In this document: positions 24,837-34,160 of the stretch, one piece after another
How positions within the stretch are numbered: position 1 is the first letter of the stretch
Layout: every line of letters starts with the position of its first letter
DNA from: Bradyrhizobium betae
Lineage (GTDB): Bacteria > Pseudomonadota > Alphaproteobacteria > Rhizobiales > Xanthobacteraceae
Direction: 5' to 3'
Length of the DNA: 64,000 bases
Assembly (NCBI RefSeq): GCF_004123905.1
Contig: NZ_MZXW01000016.1
Location: 558,001-622,000, forward strand
Program-made: the position numbers and the translations under genes
Notes under the pieces: model-generated
The model's database searches: none
The model's input: the letters and a program-made list of their open reading frames with translations, nothing else
Told to the model about the DNA's origin: nothing

Positions 24837-27629
24837 TCACGCCGCCGGTGCCGCAACCGCCTTGTCGCCGGCCATCACATGGGTCAGCGCGCTCTTGATC
24901 GCGGACTGGCGCGTCGGGGCGTTGATCTGTGCGCCCAGGAGGTCGGTTACGTAGAACACGTCGCGGGCGCGCTCGCCGAAGGTCGCGACGTGGGCGGACG
25001 CGATGTTGAGGTTGAGCTTCGAGATCGCGGTGGTCAGCTCGTAGAGCAGGCCGGGGCGGTCGAGGCCGGACATCTCGATCACGGTGTAGCGGTCGGACCA
25101 TTGATTGTTGATGGTCACCTCCGGCTCGATCGTGAAGGGCCGCGCCTTGCTGCGCACGGTGCGCCGCGCCACCACTTCCGGCAGGCGCAGCTTGCCTTCC
25201 AGCACGTCCTCGATCATCTCCCCGATCCGCGTGGCACGCCGTCCCTCGTCCTCGTCGCGGTCGTATTCCCTGGAGATCGAGATCGTGTCGAGCGCGCGGC
25301 CGTCGGTGGTGGTGTAAATCTGGGCGTCGACGATGTTGGCGCCGGCCGAGGCGCAGGCGCCCGCGATGATCGAGAGCAGCCAGGGATGGTCGGCCGCGAA
25401 GATCGTGAGCTCGGTGACGCCGCGCACCTCGTCGAAGCCGACATTGATCGCGAGCTTGTGGCCGGCCTGCTCGCTGGAGCGGACGAAGCGGGCGTGGCGG
25501 ATCTTTCGCGGCAGCTCGACCTTGAGCCAATAGGCCGGATAATGCCGGCCGATATAGGCATCGAGCTCGTCCTTCGGCCATTCGGCGAAGGCGTTGCGGA
25601 ATTCGGCATGAGCGGCCGTCAGCCGCTTGCCGCGATCGACCTCCGAGAAGCCGCCGGTCAGTACCGGCTCGGTCTCGTAATATAGCGAACGCAGCAGCTG
25701 CGCCTTCCAGCCGTTCCACACGCCCGGACCGACCCCGCGGATATCGGCGGTGGTGAGGATCGTCAGCAGCTTCATCTGCTCGGTCGACTGCACCACGGCG
25801 GCGAAATTCTCGATGGTCTTGCGGTCGGACAGGTCGCGCGACTGCGCGACCGTGGACATCGTCAGATGCTCCTCGATCAGCCAGGCCACGAGCTCGGTGT
25901 CGGCAGGGCTGAAGCCGAGCCGCGGGCAGAGCCGCCGCGCCACCTTGGCCCCGGCGATCGAGTGGTCTTCCGGCCGGCCCTTGGCGACGTCGTGCAGGAG
26001 CGTGGCGATGTAGATCACGGAGCGGTGCTCGGGCCGGATCTTGCGCATCAGGTCGCTGGCGACCGTGAATTCCTCGATGCCGCCGCGCTCGATGTCCTGG
26101 AGGAAACCGACGCAGCGGATCAAATGCTCGTCGACGGTGTAGTGATGATACATGTTGAACTGCATCATCGAGACGATCTTGCCGAAGGCGCGAATGAAAT
26201 GGCCGAGCACGCCGGTCTCGTTCATCCGCCGCAACACGATCTCGGCGTTGTCGGAGGTCAGGATCTCCATGAACAGACGGTTGGCTTCCGGATTCTCGCG
26301 CATCTGCGCGTTGATCAGGCCGAGCGAGCGCGTCACGTCGCGCATCGCATCCGGATGGAAGGCCAGGTTGTTCTTCTGCGCCAGGCGGAAGATTCGGATC
26401 AGATTGACCGGATCGTGCTTGAAGACGTCGGGCGCCGCGACGTTGATGCGGTTGTTGTCGACGATGAAGTCGTCGCTGTCAGGCACGCGCCGCTTCACGG
26501 CAGTCGGGCGCAGCCGCGCCATCATCCGGCTCAGCACCGGCGCCGGCTTGGCCTGCTGGTCCTCGAGCTTGGCGCAGAGGATGGCGGTGAGGTTGCCGAC
26601 TTCCTTGGCGACCAGGAAGTAGTGCTTCATGAAGCGCTCGACGTCCTGCATGCCGGGATGCGAGGTGTAACCGAGCCGGACCGCGATCTCGCGCTGGAGG
26701 TCGAACGACAGCCGTTCCTCCGGCCGTCCGGAATAGAAATGCAGATTGCAGCGCACCGACCAGAGGAAATCGGCGCAGCGGCGGAAGGTGCGGTACTCCT
26801 GCGCGTCGAACACGCCGCGTTCGACCAGCTCGTCGGTGTCGCGTACGCGATAGACGTATTTGGCGATCCAGAACAGCGTGTGCAGGTCGCGTAGCGCGCC
26901 CTTGCCGTCCTTGACGTTGGGTTCGACCAGATAGCGCGACTGGCCGCCGCGGCGGTGGCGCTCCTCGCGCTCGGCGAGCTTCGCCGTGACGAATTCGGAT
27001 GCGGTGCCCTGCACCACTTCCTTGTCGAAGCGCTCGACCAGCTCGTCATAGAGCGGCTGGTCGCCGGTGAGGAAGCGCGTCTCCAGGATCGCAGTGCGGA
27101 TCGTCATGTCGCCGCGCGCCTGCCGGATCGATTCATCGACCGAGCGTGTGGCGTGGCCGACCTTCAGCCCCATGTCCCAGAGGCAGTAGAGGATGGCCTC
27201 AGCCACCTGCTCGCCCCAGGCGGTCTGCTTGTAGGGCAGGATGAACAGCAGATCGATGTCGGATTCGGGAGCCATCAGGCCGCGGCCATAGCCACCGGTC
27301 GCGACCACCGCCATCCGCTCCGCGCCGCTCGGGATATGCGAGCGGTAGAGATGGCGCGTCGCCGCCGAATACAGGATGCGGATGATTTCGTCCTGGACAT
27401 GACACAGCCGCTCGGCGCAGCGGCGGCCGTGACGGTCCTTCAGCAGGATCGCTTGTGCTGCGGCGCGTGCTGCGATCAGCTCGGCCTTGAGCATTTGCGC
27501 CATGGCGGTGCGGAACGCGTCCTCGCGGCCCTCATGCTTTTCGGCAAGCGCATCGACCGCGGCGGTGATCCGCGCGGTGTCGAAGCGATCGTCCACCTCT
27601 GGCTTATGTTCAGTCGCGACGCTGTCCAT
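24837..27629 (-). CDS. glnD: [Protein-PII] uridylyltransferase/uridylyl-removing enzyme
   Basis: A 930-residue nitrogen sensor that uridylylates PII proteins when glutamine is low and removes UMP when it is high. The nucleotidyltransferase motif GGYGRGLMAPESDIDLLF (about residue 110), the HD domain ATLLHDVAKGRPEDHS (about 520), and two C-terminal ACT domains (LTIFAADHPWLLSIIAGA; MSGLDRPGLLYELTTAI) are in the usual order and length. The ATG at 27629 fits the family start. An eight-base inverted repeat lies 18 bp upstream, between glnD and the divergent importer operon. Confidence 0.93.
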   Translation of the reverse strand: MDSVATEHKPEVDDRFDTARITAAVDALAEKHEGREDAFRTAMAQMLKAELIAARAAAQAILLKDRHGRRCAERLCHVQDEIIRILYSAATRHLYRSHIPSGAERMAVVATGGYGRGLMAPESDIDLLFILPYKQTAWGEQVAEAILYCLWDMGLKVGHATRSVDESIRQARGDMTIRTAILETRFLTGDQPLYDELVERFDKEVVQGTASEFVTAKLAEREERHRRGGQSRYLVEPNVKDGKGALRDLHTLFWIAKYVYRVRDTDELVERGVFDAQEYRTFRRCADFLWSVRCNLHFYSGRPEERLSFDLQREIAVRLGYTSHPGMQDVERFMKHYFLVAKEVGNLTAILCAKLEDQQAKPAPVLSRMMARLRPTAVKRRVPDSDDFIVDNNRINVAAPDVFKHDPVNLIRIFRLAQKNNLAFHPDAMRDVTRSLGLINAQMRENPEANRLFMEILTSDNAEIVLRRMNETGVLGHFIRAFGKIVSMMQFNMYHHYTVDEHLIRCVGFLQDIERGGIEEFTVASDLMRKIRPEHRSVIYIATLLHDVAKGRPEDHSIAGAKVARRLCPRLGFSPADTELVAWLIEEHLTMSTVAQSRDLSDRKTIENFAAVVQSTEQMKLLTILTTADIRGVGPGVWNGWKAQLLRSLYYETEPVLTGGFSEVDRGKRLTAAHAEFRNAFAEWPKDELDAYIGRHYPAYWLKVELPRKIRHARFVRSSEQAGHKLAINVGFDEVRGVTELTIFAADHPWLLSIIAGACASAGANIVDAQIYTTTDGRALDTISISREYDRDEDEGRRATRIGEMIEDVLEGKLRLPEVVARRTVRSKARPFTIEPEVTINNQWSDRYTVIEMSGLDRPGLLYELTTAISKLNLNIASAHVATFGERARDVFYVTDLLGAQINAPTRQSAIKSALTHVMAGDKAVAAPAA

Positions 27630-27647
27630 GCTTCACCGGATATAAGA

Positions 27648-27666
27648 GGTGACAGGCGCTGTCACC
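27648..27666. promoter_or_regulatory. Perfect palindrome GGTGACAG-N3-CTGTCACC
   Basis: GGTGACAG at 27648-27655 and CTGTCACC at 27659-27666 form a perfect 8-bp inverted repeat around GCG. It is 18 bp upstream of the glnD start codon and 150 bp upstream of the divergent importer gene. A dimeric repressor site is the simplest reading; no T-run follows, so it is not a terminator. Confidence 0.55.
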
Positions 27667-27780
27667 CGCCATTCGCTGGCAATAGTCGTTCCATGCTGGA
27701 AAAGGGCGGCCTCGGGCAAAGTTGTTCTCAGGCAACCCGCTTTCAAAGGTGGGATTTTCTCGTTGATTTCTAGGTATAAC

Positions 27781-27805
27781 TCATTGAAAAACAATGAATT
27801 TTTTG
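27781..27805 (+). promoter_or_regulatory. Hairpin plus T-run in the leader of the sulfonate importer operon
   Basis: TCATTG (27781-27786) and CAATGA (27792-27797) pair around AAAAA and are followed at once by ATTTTTTG, then the GAGGAGG ribosome site. This resembles a weak intrinsic terminator or attenuator placed just before the first gene. The stem is AT-rich and short, so the role is uncertain. Confidence 0.35.
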
Positions 27806-27817
27806 AGGAGGCTGGGC

Positions 27818-28789
27818 ATGACGAACATTACACGACGCATTCTGTTGGCGGGAGCGGTTGCGCTCGCCATGACCCCCGCGGCAAAGGCAGCGGACCCGCT
27901 CAAGGAAATCCGCATCGACTGGGCGACCTACAATCCGGTGTCGATGGTCCTGAAGCAGAAGGGGCTGCTGGAGAAGGAGTTCGCCAAGGACGGCATCACC
28001 GTCACCTGGGTGCAGTCGGCCGGCTCCAACAAGGCGCTCGAATTCCTCAACGCCGGCTCGATCGATTTCGGCTCGACCGCGGGCTCCGCCGCGCTGGTCG
28101 CCCGCATCAACGGCAACCCGATCAAGTCGATCTACGTCTATTCGCGTCCCGAATGGACCGCGCTGGTGACAGGTAAGGATTCCAAGATCGCAAGCGTTGC
28201 TGACCTCAAAGGCAAGCGCGTTGCGGTGACGCGCGGCACCGATCCGCACATCTTCCTGGTGCGCGCGCTGCTCGGTGCCGGCCTCACCGAAAAGGACATC
28301 ACGCCAGTGCTGCTCCAGCACGCCGACGGCAAGACCGCGCTGATCCGCGGCGACGTCGATGCCTGGGCCGGTCTCGATCCCATGATGGCGCAGGCCGAGG
28401 TCGAGGAGGGCGCAAAACTGTTCTATCGCAAGGCCGACGCCAACACCTGGGGCATCCTCAATGTGCGCGAGCAGTTCTTGAAGGATTATCCGGACGCCGC
28501 CCGCCGCGTACTCGCGGTGTACGAAGAAGCGCGAAAGTATTCGCTGGCGAATTACGATGATCTCAAGAAGACGTTCATCGCGGTGACCAAGCTGCCTGAG
28601 GCCGTCGTCGACAAGCAGCTCAAGGAGCGCACCGAGCTCACCCACAGCCGCATCGGCGCACCCCAGCGCGAGTCGATCCTCGCGGCGGGCCTTGCGCTCC
28701 AGCAAGCCGGCGTCGTCGACGCCAAGGTCGACGTGAAGGCGACGCTGGATGCCCTGATCGACGACCAGGTTCCGCTGCCGACGAATTAG
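27818..28789 (+). CDS. ABC importer periplasmic binding protein, sulfonate/nitrate/taurine type
   Basis: A 323-residue SsuA-like (NMT1/THI5 fold) periplasmic protein. A signal peptide (ITRRILLAGAVALAMTPAAK) ends near AKA/ADP. Core motifs IRIDWATYNPVSMVLKQKG, NAGSIDFGSTAGSAAL and LKGKRVAVTRGTD are typical of aliphatic sulfonate binding proteins. The ATG at 27818 was chosen because GAGGAG lies seven bases before it; an ATG at 27794 would add eight residues. The permease and ATPase genes follow, separated from it by a family A repeat (28821-28988). Likely role: supply of sulfur from organosulfonates. Confidence 0.85.
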   Translation: MTNITRRILLAGAVALAMTPAAKAADPLKEIRIDWATYNPVSMVLKQKGLLEKEFAKDGITVTWVQSAGSNKALEFLNAGSIDFGSTAGSAALVARINGNPIKSIYVYSRPEWTALVTGKDSKIASVADLKGKRVAVTRGTDPHIFLVRALLGAGLTEKDITPVLLQHADGKTALIRGDVDAWAGLDPMMAQAEVEEGAKLFYRKADANTWGILNVREQFLKDYPDAARRVLAVYEEARKYSLANYDDLKKTFIAVTKLPEAVVDKQLKERTELTHSRIGAPQRESILAAGLALQQAGVVDAKVDVKATLDALIDDQVPLPTN

Positions 28790-28820
28790 TAAGAGGCACG
28801 CCGGCGCCGCAAACTCCGCC

Positions 28821-28988
28821 GTCGTCCCGGGGCGCGAAGCGAACCCGGGATCCCCGGCGCGAGCGCTTGCGCTCGTCGCCATAGCCACAGGGAGCGGTTT
28901 GGGGCAAAGGTGGTCACCCCGAGTCCCCGTAGTCATATCTGCCTGTGGTTATGGGTCCCGGATCTGCGCTTCGCTCGTCCGGGACGAC
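28821..28988. repeat. Palindromic repeat, family A, inside the importer operon
   Basis: GTCGTCCCGGGGCGCGAAGC at the left pairs with the inverse ending CGTCCGGGACGAC at the right; the centre contains CCATAGCCACAGGGA and TGCCTGTGGTTATGGG. It separates the binding-protein gene from the permease gene. Stem-loops here could protect the upstream mRNA and keep binding protein in excess over membrane components. Confidence 0.75.
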
Positions 28989-29044
28989 AGCGGTGTTTGC
29001 TGCGCTCGCTTGCATTCCCTGACCAGACGCGCTTCCTACCGGCC

Positions 29045-29890
29045 ATGATCTCCGACGCGCCAGTCCTGCAACAAACCTCGGAACCGGCCGACAGATCTGC
29101 TGCGCCCTCGCGGCTGTCGCGCTATGCGCGGCCTCTGCTGGGCGTGCTGTTGCCATTGATCCTCGCCGCCGGCTGGGAGCTCGTGGTCTGGTTCGGCTGG
29201 TCCAACGGCCGGCTGGTGCCGCCGCCCTCGCGCGTCCTTGCCGCCATCGCCGACCTCGCCCGCTCCGGCGAACTGGTCCGCCACATCGCCGCAACGCTGT
29301 GGCGGGTCGGGCTCGGCTTCGCCTTCGGCGTGGTCGCGGGCACGCTGCTCGGGGCCATCTCCGGTTATTGGTCGCTGGCGCGGCGGCTGCTCGATCCGAC
29401 CGTGCAGGCGCTGCGCGCGATCCCGTCGCTCGCCTGGGTGCCGCTGTTCATCCTCTGGCTCGGCATCTTCGAGACGTCCAAGATCGCGCTGATCGCGGTC
29501 GGCGTGTTCTTCCCGGTCTATCTCGGCGTGATGGGCGCGATCCTCTCCGTCGATCGCAAGATCGTCGAGGTCGGCCGCACCTTCCGCCTCTCCGGCTTCG
29601 CGATGATCCGCCGCATCCTGCTGCCTGCGGTCCTGCCGGCCTATGTCGTGTCCCTGCGCGTCGGCCTCGGCCTCGGCTGGATGTTCGTGGTCGCGGCCGA
29701 ATTGATCGGCGCCTCCGAAGGCCTCGGCTATCTCCTGCTCGACGGCCAGCAGCTCGGCAAGCCCGCGCAGATCCTCGCCGCCATCGTCATCTTCGCCATT
29801 CTCGGCAAACTCACCGACTGGCTGATCGAAGTCGGCGCCGCGCCGTTCCTGCGCTGGCAGGACGCCTTCGGGCGCGCCAAAGAAACTTGA
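29045..29890 (+). CDS. ABC importer permease, SsuC/TauC type
   Basis: A 281-residue permease with about six helices. The cytoplasmic EAA-like loop (FRLSGFAMIRRILLPAVLPAY) and GLGLGWMFVVAAELIGASEGLGYLL are characteristic of the sulfonate/taurine/nitrate BPD permeases (shown in parts). The ATG at 29045 begins a polar N-tail of about 30 residues before the first helix; earlier in-frame codons come from the repeat. The ATPase gene starts 17 bp after its stop, so they are in one operon. Confidence 0.85.
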   Translation: MISDAPVLQQTSEPADRSAAPSRLSRYARPLLGVLLPLILAAGWELVVWFGWSNGRLVPPPSRVLAAIADLARSGELVRHIAATLWRVGLGFAFGVVAGTLLGAISGYWSLARRLLDPTVQALRAIPSLAWVPLFILWLGIFETSKIALIAVGVFFPVYLGVMGAILSVDRKIVEVGRTFRLSGFAMIRRILLPAVLPAYVVSLRVGLGLGWMFVVAAELIGASEGLGYLLLDGQQLGKPAQILAAIVIFAILGKLTDWLIEVGAAPFLRWQDAFGRAKET

Positions 29891-29907
29891 CAAGGGAGCG
29901 TAACGCG

Positions 29908-30693
29908 ATGCTGGCGCTCGACCGGGTCAGCAAGACCTATCCCAACGGCGTGCAGGCGCTGGCGCGCTTCTCGGCCGAGATCAGGCAGGGCGAGATCCTC
30001 GCCATCATCGGCGGCTCCGGCTGCGGCAAATCAACACTGCTCCGCGCCATCGCCGGTCTCGACCGCGCCAGCTCCGGCACGGTGACGCTCGACAGCGAGG
30101 CGATCGCTTCGCCGCACTCAAAAATCGGCATCATCTTTCAGGAGCCGCGGCTGCTGCCCTGGCTCAGTGTCGCCGACAATATCGGTTTTGGTCTCGCCGA
30201 TCTGCCCGCGGCAGAGCGGCGCGAGAAGGTGGCGCGCGCGCTCGAGCGCGTCGGCCTTGCCGACAAGGCGCAGGCCTGGCCGCGCGAGCTTTCCGGCGGG
30301 CAGGCGCAGCGCGTCGCGATCGCACGCGCGCTGGTGCCGCAGCCCGAGGTGCTCCTGCTCGACGAGCCGTTCTCCGCGCTCGATGCTTTCACCCGCAGGG
30401 ATCTCCAGGACCATCTGCTCGATCTCTGGGCCGACACGCGCCCGACCTTGATCCTCGTCACACATGACGTCGACGAGGCCGTGGTGCTGGCCGACCGCGT
30501 GCTGGTGATGCGGCCGCGGCCGGGCCGGCTGTTCGACCAGATCGAGATCAATCTGGGCCGGCCGCGCGACCGCAATTCGCCGCTGTTCGAGAATTTCAAG
30601 CGAAGTGTGCTGACGTCACTCGACCGTTCGCTCGACCGCAGCGTGCCCGACCGTGACGCAACCCAGGGTCCCGGTCAGGCCATGTGGTGGTGA
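29908..30693 (+). CDS. ABC importer ATP-binding protein, SsuB/TauB type
   Basis: A 261-residue ATPase with Walker A GGSGCGKST, Q-loop FQEPRLLPW, signature LSGGQAQRVAIARAL, Walker B LLLLDEPFSALD and switch VTHDVDEAV. The FQEPRLLPWLSV text is the usual sulfonate/nitrate importer form. AAGGGAGCG precedes the ATG at 29908. Last gene of the importer operon; it is followed 54 bp later by an OsmC gene with its own ribosome site, possibly co-transcribed. Confidence 0.88.
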   Translation: MLALDRVSKTYPNGVQALARFSAEIRQGEILAIIGGSGCGKSTLLRAIAGLDRASSGTVTLDSEAIASPHSKIGIIFQEPRLLPWLSVADNIGFGLADLPAAERREKVARALERVGLADKAQAWPRELSGGQAQRVAIARALVPQPEVLLLDEPFSALDAFTRRDLQDHLLDLWADTRPTLILVTHDVDEAVVLADRVLVMRPRPGRLFDQIEINLGRPRDRNSPLFENFKRSVLTSLDRSLDRSVPDRDATQGPGQAMWW

Positions 30694-30747
30694 CAATTCG
30701 CCCTTGAGCCGGTACATCGAGAGGCGATTTTTCCGGGAGAGAACAAG

Positions 30748-31257
30748 ATGGACGCCGCAGAATTGCGCCAGATGCAGGCCCCGATCAAGGAACGCTACAA
30801 GACCGATCCCAAGACCGCGATGATCACGCTGAAGGCCAAGGGCTCGACCGACAGCGAAGGCATCGCCTGCAAGGTCGAGACCGGCCGCGCCATCGCGATG
30901 GCAGGCCTGCATCCTGCGACCGGCGGCTCCGGCCTGGAGCTTTGCTCCGGCGACATGCTGCTGGAGGCATTGGTCGCCTGTGCCGGCGTCACGCTGAAAT
31001 CGGTCGCGACCGCGGTCGAGATTCCGTTGAAGACCGGCAACGTCTATGCCGAGGGCGATCTCGATTTCCGGGGCACGCTCGGCATCGACAAGGAGACCCC
31101 GGTCGGCTTCGCCGAAATTCGTCTCCGCTTCGAGGTCGACACTGATGCGCCGCAGGACAAGCTCGATCTGCTGCTCAAGCTCACCGAGCGCTATTGTGTG
31201 GTCTATCAGACCATCAAGAATGGCCCGAAGGTCTCGGTGTCGATGCAGCGGATGTGA
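30748..31257 (+). CDS. OsmC/Ohr-family peroxiredoxin-like protein
   Basis: A 169-residue OsmC-fold protein. Two conserved cysteines are visible, one in ALVACAGVTLKS and one in TERYCVVYQT, as needed for thiol peroxidase activity on organic hydroperoxides. The GGSGLELCSGDMLLEALVACAG stretch (in pieces) is standard. GGGAGAG precedes the ATG at 30748. It may belong to the importer operon; an OsmC protein beside sulfur uptake genes is plausible but not proof of a joint role. Confidence 0.85.
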   Translation: MDAAELRQMQAPIKERYKTDPKTAMITLKAKGSTDSEGIACKVETGRAIAMAGLHPATGGSGLELCSGDMLLEALVACAGVTLKSVATAVEIPLKTGNVYAEGDLDFRGTLGIDKETPVGFAEIRLRFEVDTDAPQDKLDLLLKLTERYCVVYQTIKNGPKVSVSMQRM

Positions 31258-31292
31258 GTCTCTTACCCTCCAGAGGAGGGTGAGAAGAAAAA

Positions 31293-32102
31293 ATGTCCCT
31301 CGACCTCCACTTCATCCTCTTCCTCCTCCTGCGCATGGCGATCGCGGCGGCGTTCGTCGTGACGGCGTCTGTTATCACCGAGCGCTCGGGCCCCGTGATC
31401 GGCGCGCTGATCGCGACCCTGCCGGTGTCGGCCGGTCCGTCCTATGTCTTCCTCGCGATCGACCACGACGCCGCCTTCATCGCGCAGGGCGCGCTGGCGA
31501 GCCTGCCGATCAACGCGGCGACGATTTTCATGTGTCTGACCTATGTCATGCTGGCGCAGCGGCGCGGCATGCTGGTGAGTTGCGCTAGCGCGTTCGCGGT
31601 CTGGATCGTTCTGGCCTCGATCATCCGCCAGTTCGACTGGTCGCTCACCGCCGGACTTGCCGCCAATCTGATCGCGTTCGGCATCTGCATTCCGCTGCTT
31701 GCGGGCTACCGTCACGTCAAGATGCCGCTGGTGGCGCGCCGCTGGTACGACGTCCCGATGCGGGCCGTGCTGGTCGCAACGCTCGTCGCCATCGTGGTCT
31801 CGACCTCCAGCTGGGTCGGCCCCCGCATCAGCGGCATCATCGCGATCTTTCCGGTCGTGTTTTCCAGCATGATGGTGATCCTGCATCCACGCATCGGCGG
31901 TCCGCCGACCGCCGCCGTGCTCGCCAACTCCGCCTGGGGCCTGCTCGGATTCGGCACGGCGATCGCCGTCATGCACGTCGCGGTGGTGCAGTTCGGTTCC
32001 GCCATTGGTCTCTGCCTTGCGCTCGGCACCTGCGTCACCTGGAACCTGACGCTGTGGGGGATCGGCCGGCGTGCGATGCACAAGGCGCGGCAGGCGTCGT
32101 GA
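31293..32102 (+). CDS. Integral membrane protein, unknown function
   Basis: A 269-residue protein with seven or eight hydrophobic segments (for example FILFLLLRMAIAAAFVVTAS, INAATIFMCLTYVML, IISGIIAIFPVVFSSM). Gly-Pro pairs occur between helices (SGPVIGALIATLPVSAGPS). I do not recognise the family with certainty; it looks like a small transporter. The ATG at 31293 lies 35 bp after the OsmC stop with GGAGGGTGAGAAG upstream, so it may be the last gene of that operon. Confidence 0.75.
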   Translation: MSLDLHFILFLLLRMAIAAAFVVTASVITERSGPVIGALIATLPVSAGPSYVFLAIDHDAAFIAQGALASLPINAATIFMCLTYVMLAQRRGMLVSCASAFAVWIVLASIIRQFDWSLTAGLAANLIAFGICIPLLAGYRHVKMPLVARRWYDVPMRAVLVATLVAIVVSTSSWVGPRISGIIAIFPVVFSSMMVILHPRIGGPPTAAVLANSAWGLLGFGTAIAVMHVAVVQFGSAIGLCLALGTCVTWNLTLWGIGRRAMHKARQAS

Positions 32103-32346
32103 AATTGCGGACGCCTCCGCTGCCGAATTTCGATACGTCCGTTAGAACTTTATTCGATCTTTTCTTTTACGAATTATTGCGTGCCCGTCTCGGCTCCATC
32201 CGTGCGTCATGATGACGAATTTGGCGATTTGATCGCTCCGGACCCGCGGGATTGTGGATTGGAATACGGCGACTCCGCCGCGCGGTTGCAATTCCTGGTT
32301 AGATGGGCGTGTCCCATCGGCGTTATTTCGAGATGGAGATTCTTTG
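32103..32346. other. 244-bp AT-rich upstream region of the soluble chemoreceptor
   Basis: No gene. The first 130 bases are visibly AT-richer than the surroundings (AACTTTATTCGATC, then TTTTCTTTTACG), as expected for a promoter. No clear -35/-10 pair could be assigned. A GGAG ribosome site lies eight bases before the start at 32347. Confidence 0.4.
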
Positions 32347-34023
32347 ATGTTTGGTCGTAAGTCCCGCGGTGATGCGGACGCACAGCTCGCTGCCATCGGC
32401 CGCTCGCAGGCGATGATCGAATTCAAGCTTGATGGGACGATCATCACGGCCAACAAGAATTTTCTCGATGCCCTCGGCTATCGGCTCGACGAAATCCAGG
32501 GCAAGCATCACTCCATGTTCGTGCCGGCCGACCAGCGCGACAACGCGGAGTACAAGGCGTTCTGGGCCGCGCTGAACCGTGGCGAGTATCAGGCGCGCGA
32601 GTTCAAGCGGATCGCGAAGGGCGGCCGCGAGGTCTGGATCGAAGCATCCTACAATCCGGTGCTCGACGGCGATGGCAAGGCGGTGATGGTCGCCAAGATT
32701 GCGACCGACATCACTGAGAAGAAGATCCGGAGCATGACGGACGCCTCGAAGATCGCCGCCAACAGCCGCGCCCAGGCCGTGATCGAATTCAAGCTCGACG
32801 GCACCATCGTCACCGCCAACGAGAATTTCTGCAAGGCGCTCGGCTATTCGCTCGCCGAGATCCAAGGCAAGCATCACAGCCTGTTCGTAGCCGAGGCTGA
32901 CCGCAACGGCACGGCCTATCGCGAATTCTGGGCTGCGCTCAACCGGGGCGACTACCAGGCCGGCGAGTTCAAGCGGATCGGCAAGGGCGGCCGCGAGGTC
33001 TGGATCCTCGCCTCCTACAATCCGCTGCTCGACGAGAACGGCAAACCGTTCGGCGTCGTCAAATATGCAACCGACGTCACCGCGGAGAAGCTGAAGAACG
33101 CCGATCTCGCCGGTCAGATGTCGGCGATCGACAAGGCGCAGGCCGTGATCGAGTTCAACATGGACGGCACGATCATCACCGCCAACCCCAACTTCCTCGC
33201 CACGCTCGGCTATTCGCTGGCCGAGATCCAGGGCAAGCACCACAGCATGTTCGTCGAGCCCGGTGAGCGCGACGGTGCCGGCTATCGCGAGTTCTGGGCG
33301 GCGCTCGGCCGCGGCCAGTACCAGGCGGCCGAGTACAAGCGCATCGGCAAGGGCGGCCGGGAGGTCTACATCCAGGCCTCCTACAACCCGATCCTCGATC
33401 TCAACGGCAAGCCGTTCAAGGTCGTGAAATACGCCACCGACACCACGCGGCAGGTGCTGGTCCGCATGGGCAACGAGCGCGTCCGCGGCATGATGGAATC
33501 GGTCGCTGCAGGCTCCGAGGAGCTGAACGCCTCGGTGCGCGAGATCTCTGCGGCGATGACCAAATCGCGCGAGACCGCGATGAGCGCGGTGGATCAGGTC
33601 GCTTCTGCCGACGCCCAGGCCCAGCGCCTCACCGAGGCCGCGCAGTCGATGAGCGGCATCGTCGAGATGATCAACAGCATCACCGGCCAGATCAATCTGC
33701 TGGCGCTGAACGCCACGATCGAATCCGCCCGCGCCGGCGAAGCCGGCCGCGGCTTTGCCGTGGTTGCGTCCGAAGTGAAGAGCCTCGCCAACCAGGCCAA
33801 GCAGGCAACCGACAAGATCGGCCAGGAGATCGGCAGCCTTAACGGCATCTCCGGCGACGTCGTCAGCGCGCTCGGCTCGATCAAGCAGGCGATCAACAAT
33901 GTCAGCGAATACGTGACGTCCACGGCCGCCGCCGTCGAGGAGCAGAGCACGGTCACCAACGAGATGTCGACCAGCATGCAGCGCGCCGCCGCGGAAGCGG
34001 CCGCGATCGCGGCGAGGGCGTAG
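32347..34023 (+). CDS. Soluble methyl-accepting chemotaxis protein with three PAS domains
   Basis: A 558-residue receptor with no membrane helix. Three near-identical PAS units, each about 122 residues, start near residues 14, 137 and 259; each has [13 protein letters not shown], [18 protein letters not shown], [13 protein letters not shown] and a PAC tail ending in KxATDxT. The signalling domain starts near 375; its hairpin tip reads [26 protein letters not shown] (in two halves). It probably senses a cytoplasmic signal such as redox or a ligand via a bound cofactor. The high identity between PAS units suggests recent duplication. It is monocistronic and followed by a family E repeat cluster. 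Confidence 0.88.
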   Translation: MFGRKSRGDADAQLAAIGRSQAMIEFKLDGTIITANKNFLDALGYRLDEIQGKHHSMFVPADQRDNAEYKAFWAALNRGEYQAREFKRIAKGGREVWIEASYNPVLDGDGKAVMVAKIATDITEKKIRSMTDASKIAANSRAQAVIEFKLDGTIVTANENFCKALGYSLAEIQGKHHSLFVAEADRNGTAYREFWAALNRGDYQAGEFKRIGKGGREVWILASYNPLLDENGKPFGVVKYATDVTAEKLKNADLAGQMSAIDKAQAVIEFNMDGTIITANPNFLATLGYSLAEIQGKHHSMFVEPGERDGAGYREFWAALGRGQYQAAEYKRIGKGGREVYIQASYNPILDLNGKPFKVVKYATDTTRQVLVRMGNERVRGMMESVAAGSEELNASVREISAAMTKSRETAMSAVDQVASADAQAQRLTEAAQSMSGIVEMINSITGQINLLALNATIESARAGEAGRGFAVVASEVKSLANQAKQATDKIGQEIGSLNGISGDVVSALGSIKQAINNVSEYVTSTAAAVEEQSTVTNEMSTSMQRAAAEAAAIAARA

Positions 34024-34039
34024 CGAAGCGCACAGGAAT

Positions 34040-34155
34040 CGTAGGGTGGGTTAGCCCCGCAGATGCGCGAAGCGCATCTGCGGGGCTAACCCACCATGCT
34101 TCCACGATTGCAGGACGAAGTTGGTGGGTTACGCCTTCGGCTAACCCACCCTACG
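34040..34155. repeat. Inverted repeat cluster, family E
   Basis: CGTAGGGTGGGTTAGCCCCG at 34040 pairs with CGGGGCTAACCCACC ending near 34095, and a second unit (GTGGGTTACGCC / GGCTAACCCACCCTACG) occupies 34123-34155. The cluster fills the convergent gap between the chemoreceptor and mutS and could stop transcription both ways. Confidence 0.85.
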
Positions 34156-34160
34156 GCATC

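Noticed and set aside
28910..29044. N-terminal extension of the sulfonate permease
   Set aside because: The extra 45 codons come from a family A palindromic repeat; the ATG at 29045 fits the family.
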